Source of the DNA: Nereocystis luetkeana
Taxonomy: Eukaryota > Sar > Phaeophyceae > Laminariales > Laminariaceae
Reading direction: 5' to 3'
Assembly: GCA_031213475.1 (NCBI GenBank)
Contig: JARUPZ010000003.1
Span: forward strand, 12,901,580 to 12,965,579
DNA length: 64,000 nt
Every line of letters begins with the position of its first letter. Position 1 is the stretch's first letter. The position numbers were made by a program, and so were the translations under genes. Of this stretch, positions 11,187 to 24,190 are shown in pieces. The notes under the pieces were generated by a model. It was not told where the DNA came from. It saw nothing but the letters and a program-made list of their open reading frames with translations, and did not search any database.

Positions 11187-14100
11187 ATGTCATCCACCCT
11201 GTTTCACAGGTCCGCGAACCTTAGCAGCGTTATCGCCCGAGGAGAGCAGCGAGAAATGATCGCCCCCGGGACGACGCACGGAAGCAATGACGAAGTGCAA
11301 CCCGAGGAAAGTACCTCCTCCCGACCAGCAGCAGCAAGAGCAGTTGAAGACAAAGCCGTTACGATGTCGAAACGAGTCAAGACGGCCGACTTCTCCGCCT
11401 CCGGCGCCGCCCCCACCCCCGCCCGCCAGGCCAACTCCCGGGTCTACGCCCCCCGTTCACCCCTCCTGCACACCCTACCCCCAGTCCCGGAAACGCCTTA
11501 CTCGGCTGCGGCAGCGGCGGCGGCGGCATCGGCGATGTGGCGAGAACGCGCCCCTTCCCCTGCCCCATCCACCGCCTCCTCGTCCGCATATTCGGCGGCA
11601 ACAACTTCCGCGTCCTCCATGTCTTCCTTCTCGCGAACGTCCTTGTCTTCGTCCCGGTCTCGTACCTCCGGGACCCACGGGGCCTACGGGCGGCGTGGCA
11701 AGGGTACCAGAGGTTCTTTTGACAGGCCTTACTCCGGTTCCACCGGTCGGGTTTCCGTGCCTGGTGGGGGCGGGAGTGGTTCGGGCTGTTTCCCGCCTCC
11801 GCCTTCGCGGTGGGGTCGGGGCGGGGGTGGCGATGGGATCTCTTGGCGTCGACGCGTGGCAGGGAGGAGGGAGCGAAGCCTCGGGCGAGAAAGTGGGCGC
11901 GAGCGCGAGCGTGGGGTTGAGCTGGAGAGGAGGAGCGAGCGGCGGGAAAAGGAATGCCGCCGACGGCCGAGGAAAGATTACGCTAGCGAGGCCGGTGTTG
12001 CTCTTGACGGCGGGGGGTGTTGCAGCAGCAGTTGTGGCGGTGGTGGCAGGGGTGGAAGGTACAGCAGTAGGAAGAGGAGCAGGAGCTGCAGCAGAGAGAG
12101 GGGTTCCTCGCGGGTGACGAGAACCGCTCCCGGGGAAACGAAATGCAAGCGGTGTTTGGAGTGGTGCCGCGTCAGCCGCGAGAGGAAGCCGATCCCTCGC
12201 ACGCTTCCGGTAAGAGCCAACTGTCTACTTGGTTAACTGCCGAGTGTACTGCGGTAGCCAACCCGCCTCACTTTCCAAAGTATTGACTGATTGGTTTTGC
12301 AGCACGTCGGTCCAAGTATCGCAAGCCAGGTTAATGTGCATTGATCTATTCGTGGCATGCTGCGGTCTATCTGTGCTGTGGACACGCTGAAACACAATTA
12401 CTTGGTGAGAAAAACGCTCTTTTATCCAGGTACGCTCGCTCTACCCTGGGTTACAACAGTCTCTCGACGTTTACTTTCCAAACGTCCTTAACTGTTAACT
12501 TAGCGTTTGGCGGCCTTGTGTAAGGAAGAGTCAAGTGTTCGTAGGAGTTTTGTAGTCCCACACGGAGTCCGTGCCATCGCAGGCAATGGAGCCGTTTTTT
12601 TCTACCCGCGTATGTTCCGCACGAAGCGAAGCTAAGAAGTTGGGTTGCACACTTCTCGTTTGGGGGCAGGTTGTCGTGGCGACTACTCGTACCCAACATT
12701 TGCTTATTTGCATCATGAACTAGGACGAGGAAAAGTTGAGAGGTTTTATTTTCCCTTCTGCCTGGCAGAGCAGTGGTGGTCCCTCTGTGTGTAGTGCCGG
12801 TATGGTATGCGCCAGCCGACACCACCTGCACTAAAGCGGTAACCGGTAGTACTCCGCACACTACCGCACTGCTTGGCCAAGCGAAATCACAGGCACTATG
12901 GCAAGCAACCGAGACCTCTACTGCTGTCTGTACGCACCACTCCGCCCGGGAATATAATCCCCTTTCGTTACCAAATGAGGGTCCAAAGAGGGATTATATT
13001 CCCGGACAGTGGTACCAGGTACACGTTTTCCTGTTGAACGTGGATCGTCTTGCGAGGAGTTTGAAAACCTCAATCCTTTGAGGTGTGCTCTTGATATTAT
13101 TACTGTTTTGCATGCAATGTTGCTCTCCAATGTTGCTTCTATTGAATGCGAGCATTTGTAGTGGTCGTCCTCTGCCCCGTACTTACTGTCTACTTGCGGG
13201 GTAATTCCAAAGCGCGCATGCGGCCCATTGTGCTGTGACTATAAATGTAGTCTGTAGTCTGGTGACATGTACTGTCATATGGACCGCCTTTGTCGGCTGG
13301 GCTGTTTACGCCTCTGCAGGCTATCAGTGAATGCTGCCTCTTCGGCTTTGTCGGTTGGGCTTTTGTGTACCACTGCGTTTGGTAAACGTACTGACAATGA
13401 GTGTTGACGGATTGAGAACCGCAGTCCCGTTGTCGGACGAAACGCTCAAATTCGGAGTAGTTTGTCCCCAACACGAGGCTGCCGTCCTAGAAGGGTTCAC
13501 CCAGTAGCTTCTGCTTTGTGTTGTATCACAGTACGTTCATAACAGTAGTGAGTGTTGGCCCATTGAGTTTTTGCTCCATGTACGTACGAACAGAGTGTTG
13601 ATCCATGTCTTGTATTGCGTCTTGTAGTGACAGCAGTGAGTGTTGACCCATTCGAGCGTTCGTTGGCCCCAGGGTTTCCCCTCCATATTTTTTTCAGCTT
13701 GACCCCCGCCCCGTCCTCACCCTGTGTTTCTTGAATGTGCTATTAATAGTCGCCTGCTGTTCTGTGCTTCTCCTGCATCGTCATATAACTTGGCACCGTC
13801 CTCCCCCTGTGCTACTCGATTGTGCTGGTCATCTGCTGTCCTGCTTCCTCCCTCAGATGGATTATTGGGTGCGCACCGCTGGGTGCAAACAGGCGAAGTC
13901 GAAACACATCGAGTACATCGACAATGCTACGTACTCGCGAGAGCAGGTGCGTTCCGTTCAGTTTGGTGTGGTGTAATATCACGGGGGACCATAGTTGATA
14001 GCACCAAATAGTGTTGGTAAAAATGGTTAAATAGAGTACCTGGTAGGTTTTTATCTATACCATAGGTCCTATTAACTTTGGTCCCCCGTAATAGTGTATG

Positions 14101-15194
14101 TGGGTGTTTAATGTGGTTCGGTTTTGATTTTATGTATTTATTTGGTTTGGTTGGTTGGTTTTTATTTGTTTTTTGGAGGGCTCGCTGGTCGGCGGCAGGT
14201 GCGTGCGCTTGAGAGGCGATCGGGTAGAGGTCGGGTAGAGGCTGGCGCCTTTGGGTCGTGTTGACGCTTAGCCCTCGTCGTATCATACGTCACAAACTGC
14301 CGTCTGTCCACACCGGACAGGAAGGCGGAGAAATGGCCCAGCCGCCCATGCTGCGGCGACTACAAACTACAAACACAGGCACACACGCACCTTCGAAATC
14401 GTTTTATATCGCCCCAAGGTTCAAAGGAATTAGCCTTCGCCCGCACGAAACGACGGCGTGTTCCATTACAGCTACCAGGTACGTAGCAGTGCGTACGTCA
14501 ATTCCGCGTCGGGATTGGTTGTCCATCTCTTTGTTTTTTTTCTCTTGCGTCTTAATGGATTTGGCCATTTCTCGAGAACCCACCGTTATCCTTCAACAGA
14601 TACGCAAAAGACAGTATTGCCCTATGAACCTCTCCCCACCCCACCCCCTCCACTCCCAACATTGTGTATGACATATGCTTACCCTTCGTCTCCCTCGCCA
14701 CCCGCCGTCTCCGCCCCCCGCGCTCATCATGTGTTGCCATTTTCTCTCCTTCGGTGTCTTGTGTTTCCGTTCCATGTCTGCTGTTTCAGTTTATTGAGGA
14801 GACGGTTTTCACGTGCCCCTCTACCGGAGCGCAGCGAGACATCGTCCTCGAGCCCAATATGTTCCCGTACGACGTTCCGACCGACGTAGAGCACTGGACG
14901 CTGTGGAGCCGCCACGACCTCACCGACGCGGGAATGCAGGAGTTCGTACAGAAATGGGCGGCGTCTAACCATCCCCACGTGGTGGAGTGGGAGTGCGATA
15001 ACAACGAGGGTGACCGGTCGATCGATTGGTTTCACGTCCACTTGTTTTTCCGGGTCGGGTGCGAGGATAGAACCGGTTTGCCGCGGGACCCGGCGTCTGT
15101 GTACGACGGTCCCTGCAGAAAAACGCCTTCCGACGGTGGTAGCGAGGCCGGGATGACCGATGGGGAGGAGTCCGCGGTGACGGACTGCGAGTGA
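11187..15194 (+). CDS. Arg/Ser-rich protein with a C-terminal DUF3605-like domain, four exons
   Basis: Exons 11187-12209, 12303-12329, 13857-13946 and 14790-15194 give about 514 residues; every intron is phase 0. The ATG at 11187 is the first in the open frame. Exon 1 is low complexity: Ala and Ser runs, then Arg/Ser, Arg/Glu and Gly stretches, ending at a strong GTAAGA donor. Exon 2 is only 27 nt and is the weakest link. Exons 3 and 4 form the folded part: MDYWVRTAGCKQAKSKHIEY, then LEPNMFPYDVPTDVEHWTLW and SIDWFHVHLFFR. The pattern of an LxPNxFPY strand, HWxLW and a late FHxH motif is that of DUF3605, a family of unknown function in fungi, protists and large DNA viruses. The C-terminus is acidic (GMTDGEESAVTDCE). 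Exon 1 and exons 3-4 could belong to separate genes; phase agreement favours one. A MITE sits in intron 3. Confidence 0.6.
13405..13498. mobile_element. MITE family 2, diverged copy
   Basis: Inverted arms related to GACTGCAGTCCCGTTTTGGG and its complement, here diverged (AACCGCAGTCCCGTTG ... CACGAGGCTGCCGTCCTAG). It lies in intron 2 of the DUF3605-like gene. Confidence 0.55.
13978..14092. mobile_element. MITE family 1, copy a
   Basis: About 115 bp with terminal inverted repeats of the type ATTACGGGGGACCATAGTTA / TAACTATGGTCCCCCGTAAT. The left end is slightly diverged (TCACGGGGG) and the centre holds an inserted TACCTGGTA word. It begins about 30 bases after the donor of exon 13857-13946. Confidence 0.8.
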
Positions 15195-16994
15195 ATGGGT
15201 GACTTTTGTTGAAAAGCACTCGCTTGCCGGTAAAATTTTAGAAACGCGGACCTGTTGTGGGATTTGGACGGAGGAAGTCAGGCGTTATAGGAGTTTCTGG
15301 GTCGGTTGGTTGGTTGGTTGGTGAGTCGGTCGATCTCCCGCCTGAAGAAACACGCTTCACGTTTTTTTTCAAGTTTTCGTTTTTGTCTATTCTTGCAGAT
15401 GGCCCTCGTCGCCTCTGCCTTTCGTGTCGCTTGCCACTCTTACCTCTGCGAAAATATTTCTGTTCCTTTTTTGTGTTGTTTGAACTTGGCGCATGTCGGT
15501 CTGCCCGTCTGCCTTGGTGAAGATATAGAATACCTACGTAACCATTTTTTGTTGTACATCTTACGGCGGTGGCTGTAGTTTTTTCTGCGTGCACGTGCCG
15601 GACTCCCCCCCCCCCCCCTCCCTCTCCGCCTCATTCCATACTCCCTCCTTGGATATGTCGATGGGTCGATGGAGGGATGAACGAATGAAAGCTGTTCCTG
15701 TCGCTGTGGCACTGTCTCTTGGGTTGGTCGGTGAGAAGAGATTGCTGCGCTACGTGCGTGATTGGACTCAGCTTTTTCGTCGGAGTGGATCACGTGATGA
15801 CGTATGGACCAGGACAACGTTTGGTCAGCGAGAGCCCGAATAAGGGGAAACTGTGCTCTTGGAAAGATGCCTGCGGCGACGAACGCCTGTTTGAGACGAA
15901 CACCACTTATAGTGGCGAGTGAGCGAGAGACGGACAAGTGAACACTTTGGGTACTTTGTTGCAGTGGCATTCCGTGACTTTTTGTCCGACTTGACCACAT
16001 GTACGAGTACGCGATTTTTTTTCTTCTTCTCCTTGTGGTGGCGGCGGTGCTCCATTTCTGCGTCCCGACTGAACGTTGCTGCTGTGTTGGTTTCGGTCTG
16101 TTTTATTACACGAGGGATGTCGCGGTTGGCTCGTGGCATTTTTTTGGTGTTGTACAACCAATCAAACTTTTTTTTGTCCGAAGGGGCTCAATACGAGCAC
16201 TGCTGTGGCGTACGGACAGCAAGCAGTGTACGAGTTTATAGCGCTTCAGGCTCAAGTGGGTGGATTTGTTTTTGCCTACTTTTCTTTTTCTTTGTAAACG
16301 AAGAGGAGTTTCAAGGTCTTGCTGCTGCTGTCGCGCTGTGCTTACTTTTTCGGTTCCTGCCTTTTTTCTTTTCTTTTTCCACGTGTGAACGCGACCAATT
16401 TTTGTGTTGATACTCAACCACGGCATGCGTATATATGGACGTGTATCGGGACCAGCGGTGGTGCCCCCCCCCCCCCCCCCCCCCCCATGCGTCCATCCAT
16501 GGCAGTGCGTTGTCTTTTTTTGCGTTTAGTCTTGGATAAATGGCGCGTCTTTTTCCGAAGAAGGTCGTGCAAACGTGCGAGACGCCCGCTGCGTTCCGTA
16601 CGCCGACTTTTATTTTTGGCATTTATATACGCTTGAGGTCGAGACCCTTTGCGTTGGCCTGTCCGATGCGACTGTGAGGTTTGATGTTCTGCTTCTCGAG
16701 TGTGATGATTACTACCGGTATATTTTTGCCACGTGTTTTCGTGCATTCCCTGTTGTAAGAAGGGGAAAAAAACGGTTCTTTGCTCTGTTTCGGCCCTTAT
16801 CGAGGACGAGCGCATGCATGTATGTGGTGTGTTATTGTACCAGGTAGGTATTAGTATAGCTTTGATCATCTGTGGGTATATTACGGGCACACGGGAGGCC
16901 GGCCGAACACACGTGGATCGGAATGTATTTTTATCCAACTATGAAGAAGACCTCGCAAGGTCAAGGTTCCCCGAAACGAGGGAGGGGGGGTGTA

Positions 16995-17032
16995 CCCATT
17001 ATGATGCATGGCGGTAGTCGTATGACCAGGAG
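16995..17032 (+). repeat. ATGCATGG-type repeat, short fragment
   Basis: Only GATGCATGGCGGTAGTCGTA and TGACC remain, followed by a poly-G run, as in the other copies. Confidence 0.5.
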
Positions 17033-18740
17033 GGGGGGGGGGGGAGGGGTTGAACACCAAACCCCGCCCTCTTTGAACGTGCCACGAACTTCACTGTCAC
17101 ACTCCACGGCGAACTAACTGGCCACTCGCGCCACTTCCGTGTTCGCCCCGTTCCTCCTCGGCTCCCAGCGCCCCGCTTGAACCCCACTCCCTCGCGCTTT
17201 CTGCAGCGCGCAGCCTCTGCCTGTCTGTGGTAAGCCCTGGGCTAGCTTGGTGCTTTCCCGCAAAGTGCTGCATGTCTCGTTTGTTTGGTGTCAACTCGCC
17301 CTCTCGATACGACACGTGTATCTAACCCCAACACCTTTTTTTTCTTTTTTGCTTTCGTTTACAGCTCAAGTCGTATGAAGGTTTGTCCCTCGGTGACATT
17401 CTGGACGTGAGCGTTACAGGGTGGCGTTTTTACTCCCCGCCCCCCCCCACCCCCCCCTGGATGTTTGCTTCATTTTTGTCGTGCGCAGGGTTATATACAC
17501 TTACTTCCTCTCCCACTCACTGGTCGTCGATTGTGCATCGACTTTCGTCAACTTCCATCACGCTCTCGCGCAATCTGCGACACTGGAAAGACCCACACTA
17601 CCCGTGTGCTTCGAAGTACTACAGCAGTGCTGGTACATTTATTTTTCTGGGTTTTGAACCCGCCGGATTTCGAAGCCCGACTCTCCTGTGCCAAGCAGAG
17701 GAGTGATGGCCATCAACAAAAATGGGGAGCCGTTGACGCACATAACCACACATACCCTGCGTGAAAAATTACCCTTCGTGATGGTTTCCTGTAGTTTCCG
17801 TTGTCGTATTGCTGCTATAGCTTCTTGCGAAGTATCACACATCTGCCCCCACTTCTTCTTTCTTCGTCGACTGCCGCGACAAAAACTGAAAGTTATTGTT
17901 ATAGCATGGTGACTCGTAGTACAGCAGACTACCGGACCACACGCCGTCGAGTGGTTATGAGACAACGCACCCCTCTGGCTCGAATTGCCTACCCGAGTTT
18001 CTCCGAAACTAGTCTAGACACTATACTACGAGCGCGGCGCTAAGGAGACGCATCAATAATGAACGGATGAATCGGTTTCTTTGTCAGAGGCCCGAGTATA
18101 TAAGTTACTGCAATGAATGAAACAAATAGCTTTTTTGGCTGTCATGGGGAGTGAACGAGACAATTTTGTTCAGAGGCCGACTACGTGCGTACGCATCGTG
18201 AAGCAGTGTTTTTGTCAGAGAGAGAGGCCGGATAATACCATGATTGAATCATGCATGTTTGAGTCAGGGATCAGAGGGAGGGGCTGACTATCATGACAGG
18301 AAATGCAGCAGTTTGTCAGAGAGTGGGCGAGGCGACATCCTTCGTACTAATATGATCATGTTCGCCATATATATTATCCGACAACGTGCAGCATGAGCTT
18401 CAACGTTGATCACTGAAAATATTCCTGAAAGAAGAAAATGACGGAAATGAAGAAAACCTATCTATTATTATTTTATTTTATTTTATTTTTCTCACCCCAT
18501 TCATTATCTTCGCACATCTTCTTCTCTCTCTCCTTCCAACTCGTAACTCAGATCCGGGGTCACATATAGCAGGCTCTTCTCCCCCCTTCCCGCTACGGTA
18601 CGTGCCTTCATTTTTTATCGCGAGAAGATTTCAGCCTTTTTTTCTTCCCTCGTCGACTCGCATCGAATTGTGCCTACCCACGCTGCAAGGCGCTCTCAAC
18701 AATTGAATCCCTTTTTTTATTTTTGCAAATAAAGTCAAAG

Positions 18741-18818
18741 TCCGACCCTCCTGGGGCTCGAACCCAGGACTCAAACAAGTAGAATTCGAGGTTAACCACT
18801 TGAACCACCGGGGCGACC
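18741..18818 (-). ncRNA. Degenerate tRNA-like sequence (pseudo-tRNA or SINE head)
   Basis: The minus strand has a good box A (TGGTTCAAGTGG) and box B (GGTTCGAGCCC) at tRNA-like spacing and a sound T-arm. The acceptor stem pairs poorly and the base before the putative TAC anticodon is C instead of the invariant T. A working tRNA is therefore unlikely; a tRNA-derived repeat is the better guess. Confidence 0.35.
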
Positions 18819-18939
18819 GGCCTGAGGTCTAGCTTGCTCATTATCATGCGTTTGGTTGGTTGGCATTGTTTTGGTTTCGTCTTTTTTAGTGTTTCGTCGG
18901 GGGGTGCGGGGGAAGGGGGGGTGTACTCGATAGGAGATA

Positions 18940-19034
18940 TGTACTCGATCTCATGCATGGGCGTAGTCGTATGACCATAGACCCTCGCATCCCTGCAAGG
19001 CCGGGACGGAGCATGTCGGGTTTTCACCGAATGG
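18940..19034 (+). repeat. ATGCATGG-type repeat, 5' fragment
   Basis: Matches the first 90 bases of the long copy (CATGCATGGGCGTAGTCGTA, GCCGGGACGGAGCATGTCGG) and ends at a poly-G run. Confidence 0.7.
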
Positions 19035-19699
19035 GGGGGGGGGGGGGGGGCTGCAGCAGCAGCAGTGTTGAAACATGGCACCGCTGTCGACGAGGGGGGC
19101 AGCAAGGATATCACTATATATATAGGGACTGCAACTGTATTTCGAGATACCTCCGAGGCACACGATAAGATAGATAGAGGCCTGATATGGTATTCCCGTT
19201 TCCCCCGTGTACTGCTGTGTGTGGTTCCCCCTCCCTCTACTACTGCTGTGGAGGCGTTACTATTTACTATTAATCTTGGAAGAGGAATGTTTGCCCTCTC
19301 TCAGAAGCTCTGAAAGGCAAAATGTACCGCTGCGAGTACAGTTATTAGTAGAATGAATCCGACGTGTTTATGTGGTTGTGGCCGATATTTTATCCGGAGG
19401 GAAACTAGGCAGTGGTCAGCTTTGCCCCATATTTCCATACCAGGTAGGTATAACTTGTATGCTGATGATACCGTAGCCGTAAGGCTGATGCACTTCTCCT
19501 CACATGGCGTCGACGGCAGGAACCCGCGCGAATGATATATATACTTATATATAGCTGAGATGACATGATGTTGTGGGGAATGGAAATTAATTGGGAAACG
19601 GCTGGCAGAGAAGCGTATGAGGAATACTGCCGATTTAGGGAAAAGCATATTCGGTTCATATTGGAATGGCGTCCACGCTACATTGTCGGAAGGCAAGAA

Positions 19700-19710
19700 T
19701 GATGATGATG

Positions 19711-19741
<31 letters not shown>

Positions 19742-19771
19742 GAATAATAATAAGAATAATATTAATACTAC

Positions 19772-19806
<35 letters not shown>

Positions 19807-19890
19807 GTAATAATAAGAATAATAAGAATAATAATAATAATTAATGCAATAATACAATAATATCAATAATATCAATAATATCAATAATAA
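19700..19890. repeat. AAT trinucleotide tract
   Basis: (AAT)n with AAG interruptions, passing into ATCAAT repeats at the right end. Confidence 0.9.
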
Positions 19891-22299
19891 TATTAATAAT
19901 GTGTATCGACCTTACTGGGTGTCAACATTTCTTGAAGGCGTTCTTGGTAGCTTTCTCGAGTGAGGAAAGAGCCTGCGAAAATGCTCAGAAAATTCAAGTA
20001 GGCACTGTATGTGCTGAAACAAAAGTTACCCCTACTGGATAAAGCACATACTACGTGTCGAAGCCAGTTTTAGTTAGAGGCCGACCACCATGAAGCACTT
20101 TTCGTCAGCGAGTGTGACCATTAATTTACCTATCGACGAACAAAAGAATGATATAATTTTTAGAAGTTGGTGCCTGCTATATGTAGCGTGATACTGGTAT
20201 ATATGTGCGTCCGATAATAATATGAATGGTGCAGCAATGATTTACTGAAAAGCTCTTAACTTGAGTAGCTCTGTGTGCTACTCATTATTAGTACGAATTC
20301 AGTATACCGTAGTGATACAGTAGGGAGTCACCTAAAACTTGATCATAATTCCTTCCAAAAATATACAACTCCAACCATACAACAAACAACCCGGGGACGA
20401 AAACCGACGTTCCCCGGGTGTATACCGCCCGGCACGATGGTCCTAACAATTCCGCTCAGAATGGTAGTTATATCACGGCGCACTACGAGTGCTACCATAA
20501 TCCCGCTTTATGGGCAACGCAGGGCTATGATAGCGCCACAGTCGGAACCGTGGCCGTACCGCTTCACTAGAGAAAAGTCAAGTTAACCTGATGAACAACA
20601 AAATGCCATGTCCCCCCGTTAGCATAAATAATCAATAGATGTTCTAGCGATATCGGGTAGTTACGGAAATTCGTTGACCACAATTTCATGCCATGTGGCC
20701 GTAAAAATATACTACTCCGTAATATCGAGAAAGCACTGAAACGTTTGAAAAATAAAAAAGTTACCATGTTCCAGCGATCGATATCGAGCAAATAAAATCC
20801 TCAGTTTGTCAGTGGAGGAGCTACGCCCCGTATAGGTCAGAAACAGTTTGGTCAAAGTGCGCGTCGCCTGTCGTTGCACGCCTTCCTGCTCTTTACAGCT
20901 ACCAGGTACACACAGCTATATACAGCGTGGCGAGCGGTGGGCTCACAGTTTCACTGCGTAACAAGCCGCAGCCAACAAATAATCTGATCAGATTAATAAA
21001 AACGTTTTCTCTTGTTGTAAAAAAAAACATGGAAAAGTAATGCATTTTTGTTTCGGGCGAAAGAGTGTGGGCTTCGTCCAGAAAGAAGGAAAAGAAAGAA
21101 AAGAAGAAGAAAAATGCGACAAAAAAAGCGGCACGAACAAAAAAAAAAGAAAGAAGCTTCCTTCTGTCCTTGTCTGTCTTCTCTCCCCTCTACTCTCTGT
21201 CTCTGCCGCACCGATCACCCTCCTCTCGTCTATACAAAAAAAAGCAAAAGAAAAAACGGACCACGACAAACACGCTCAGCCAGCTAGCTGCTGTTCCGCG
21301 ACATAGAAACCAATCATCCATATTGACGGTATGTAAGAAGTATTACCTCCCCCTCCCCTCCCCAGCCCCATCCATCTTGCCTTTAAGGATCCCCCCTCCC
21401 CTCCCCTCGCCCCCCGCCCCGCAGATGCTACTGCTCCACTTCCCCCTCCCTCTCATCTCCAGTCTCCAAGAGAAACCATAGTACCAGGCTTTTCATCGCA
21501 CCGGAGGCGTGCGTCCATGACGAAGCGCGGGACGCAAGAAAAAAAAAACTCTCTGGGACCCTCTGCCCACCCCCGAACATCCTTCTTCACTTCCTTCCTT
21601 CCCTCGGTTACTATTGTTTGTTGCACCCCCCCCCTGCCCACCGCCCATCAAATTTCCGGATGGTGGATCCTTTTCTTGCTGTAAAAAACAAAACAAAAAA
21701 AAGCTTCGCCGTTGTAGTAGTAGCTCAATAGTAGTACTCGTAGTGTGGTTTAGGTCGCGGTCATAATTGTTACTGTACTGATTATCGCTGCTTGCTGTCT
21801 TGACACAAAAACGACGGAGCGCAGGCCCTTTCTCCAAGGCCGAACCCAATATCCCGCCGCTACCTACCCCCGACCCCCCCCCCCCCCCATCCCAACACCA
21901 ACCCCCTCTAACCCCACCTCTCACAGTATCCCATCCACGAGAAGTGCAAATCCATACTACGTACGACGTGTCGTATACCAACCTCAAGCACTAGAGCCAC
22001 GGGCACTATTTTCTGCATTATTATTATTGTCATCACCGCGAGCACACACACACAAAAACACGCCGCGGCGGTGCAAGCCACGCTCCACCGACCAAGCCCG
22101 CAACGCGATGATCGAAAACGCTCTTCCTCCTCCTCCTCCCCCTGTTCCATCCTCCCCTCCTCTCTTCGCCCCTCCTCACATTCCTCCTCACCCTGTCCCT
22201 CCATCTCCTCTTCGTTCTTCTCACCCTCCCCCTTAAAACACTTCGTACTGGACGAACTCACGCCAAAAAACATTACAAAAAAAAACGGCGGCCGGCAAA

Positions 22300-22520
22300 T
22301 AACCGTTGAATATTATCAACCGAAGCAGCAAGCAGCGGACTCGACGGATTTCATGTACAAAAGAGTCGTTGGATACCAACAGTTTCAGCAAGCAGCGAAA
22401 CCGGTGGGCTCATGAACATAGAGCCGTTGAAAACAAAACAGAAGCAGCAACACACTCAACGGTTTCATGATCAAGGAGCGGTTGAACACCAACAGGAGCA
22501 GCAGCAAGCTCAACGGGTCT
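22300..22520. repeat. Degenerate tandem repeat of roughly 75 bp
   Basis: At least three units share the order CGTTGAA(T/A)AC, AACAGxAGCAGCAA, CTCAACGG, TTTCATG. The forward frame is open and Gln-rich over part of it, which follows from the repeat. Confidence 0.55.
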
Positions 22521-22989
22521 ACGGACGAACACCGCGAGAGACGCAAGGGAAACAGGTTCGACACCCACCCTTACTTTTAGAGTACCACTCCGCAGGCAAA
22601 GATAGTATGATGGCCGGGCAACTCGGGTCAGAGACAACACCTAAACTGCGAGCCCGCGACGGATCTGAATCATCCAATAGCAGCAACAACCGCAACCACG
22701 AAGCAGAAGAAGAAGAGACGCACTGCTCGCAATCAACAACAGCAAAAAGGGTTTGAAGCGGTAATCGATGGCCTCGCTCGCGCCAAGGGGGAAAGGGTTT
22801 TCTCACGGGCAAAGAGAGTCGCGTCCACTGCCTAAACTTGACTGCAGGCGCACGCACGCACGCACACATACACACACGCACGCACGCCTCCAAAAACATG
22901 TCCCTGCGAATAAAGAGAAAGGAATCCAAGAAGAGAAAAACTCAACAAACAAAAAAAGAGTATGCGCTTGCATGCATGACATGCCAGCA

Positions 22990-23280
22990 AGCAAACAAGC
23001 CAGAGACTCAGCAAAGAAGCAAACGAAGCAAGGAAGCAAAGGAAGCAAAGGAAGCACGCAAGCAATCAAGCAAAGCAAGCAAAAGCGAGCATAGCCAGCA
23101 AAGCAAGCAAAGCCAGCAAAGCGAGCAAAGCAAGCAACGCAAGCAAAGCAAGCAGAGCAGGCATAGCAAGCAAGGGAAGCACCGCAAGTAACACAAGCAA
23201 AACAATCAGAGCAAGCAAGGCAAGAGAAGGAAGCAAGGAAATCGAGGCAAGCAAAGCAAGCGAGCACACAAGCACCGCGA
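22990..23280. repeat. AAGC-type degenerate repeat
   Basis: Imperfect AGCAAAGCAAGC and GCAAG units for nearly 300 bases. Open frames on both strands result from the repeat and are not taken as genes. Confidence 0.8.
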
Positions 23281-23861
23281 GGACCAAAGCAACATGAGTC
23301 GAACGGGACAAAAAGCCGCGATGTTCCACATGCGCGCGCGCACCGGAGTTGCGAAGGAAGAGCCAATCGCTCCGAGCGTCCCGACCTCCGACTCAACACT
23401 ACTTGTTCATCTCCTCCAGTCGTCCACAACAACAAACACGATATAATTGATGGCGCAGGAAGAGCGCGATGCTTGCCAGGTGCGATGCGTACACGAGCAT
23501 CGGCATCGCATCAGTGCGCGCACTAGCAACGCATCAATCAGCTAAAGCGCAATAATAGCCAGTACGTAGACACGGTAGACGCTGAGCGTGCACAGGGTAG
23601 CCCGTCCGCGTCCCACCCCCTAACATTACTCCTCCTCCCTCCCCCCCCCCCGGCCCCTCTCCCCTACCTCCACCCCCCCCCCCCCCTCCAACCCCTTTAA
23701 CTCGGCCGGGCTGTACACATTCCGCCCCCCCACCGCCAGCCGTTGGAAGAGTGCTATAACGCAGGTCTGGCCGAGCCGGATCAACTGCGTACTCGTCATT
23801 CGAAAATAAACCACTACTCGGCTGCTAGAGGGATGTAAGCGGGAGGGAGTACTCGCTTAGT

Positions 23862-24190
23862 ATGCTCAGCTTCGGCTTCAACGTCAACCTTAACTTCAAC
23901 TTTAACGTCAACTTCAACTTCAACTTCAACGTCAACTTCAACGTCAACTTCAACGCCGACTTTAACGACAGCTTCAACGTCAACCTTGACATCAACGCCA
24001 GACTCCACTTTGGCTTCAACGTCAATTTAGAATCAAATTCAACATCAATTTCAGCCTCAACTTCAACATCAACTTCATCCTCAGCTTCGACGTCAATTTC
24101 AGTCCAAATTTCAACGTCAAACTTCAAGTTCAACATCGGTTTCAACTTCAACGTCAACTTCAACGTCAATTCCATATTCAACTTCAACTT
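23862..24190. repeat. TTCAAC/GTCAAC minisatellite
   Basis: Roughly 330 bases of six-base units, TTCAAC, GTCAAC, TTTAAC and variants, without stop codons in some frames of both strands (FNVNFN one way, KLTLKL or EVDVEV the other). It starts about 115 bases beyond the stop of the kinase gene. Confidence 0.85.

Noticed and set aside
11377-12117. Alternative open frames overlapping exon 1 of the DUF3605-like gene
   Set aside because: The chosen frame ends at a strong donor in a phase that fits the later exons; the others are composition shadows.
17365-17406. 42-base stretch (LKSYEGLSLGDILD) with a strong acceptor and a GTGAGC donor on the plus strand
   Set aside because: No partner exons with matching phase and no recognisable family nearby.
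19617-19860. Open frames of poly-Asn or poly-Ile
   Set aside because: Simple AAT trinucleotide tract.
22803-23435. Minus-strand frame of about 210 residues rich in Leu, Cys and Phe, suggesting membrane segments
   Set aside because: Produced by the AAGC-type repeat read in reverse; no independent coding evidence.
23700-23799. Minus-strand frame from ATG 23799 reading MTSTQLIRLGQTCVIALFQR and RLAVGGRNVYSPAELKG
   Set aside because: Protein-like, but it runs into poly-G low complexity with no clear donor or stop context and no recognised family; one isolated stretch is not enough.
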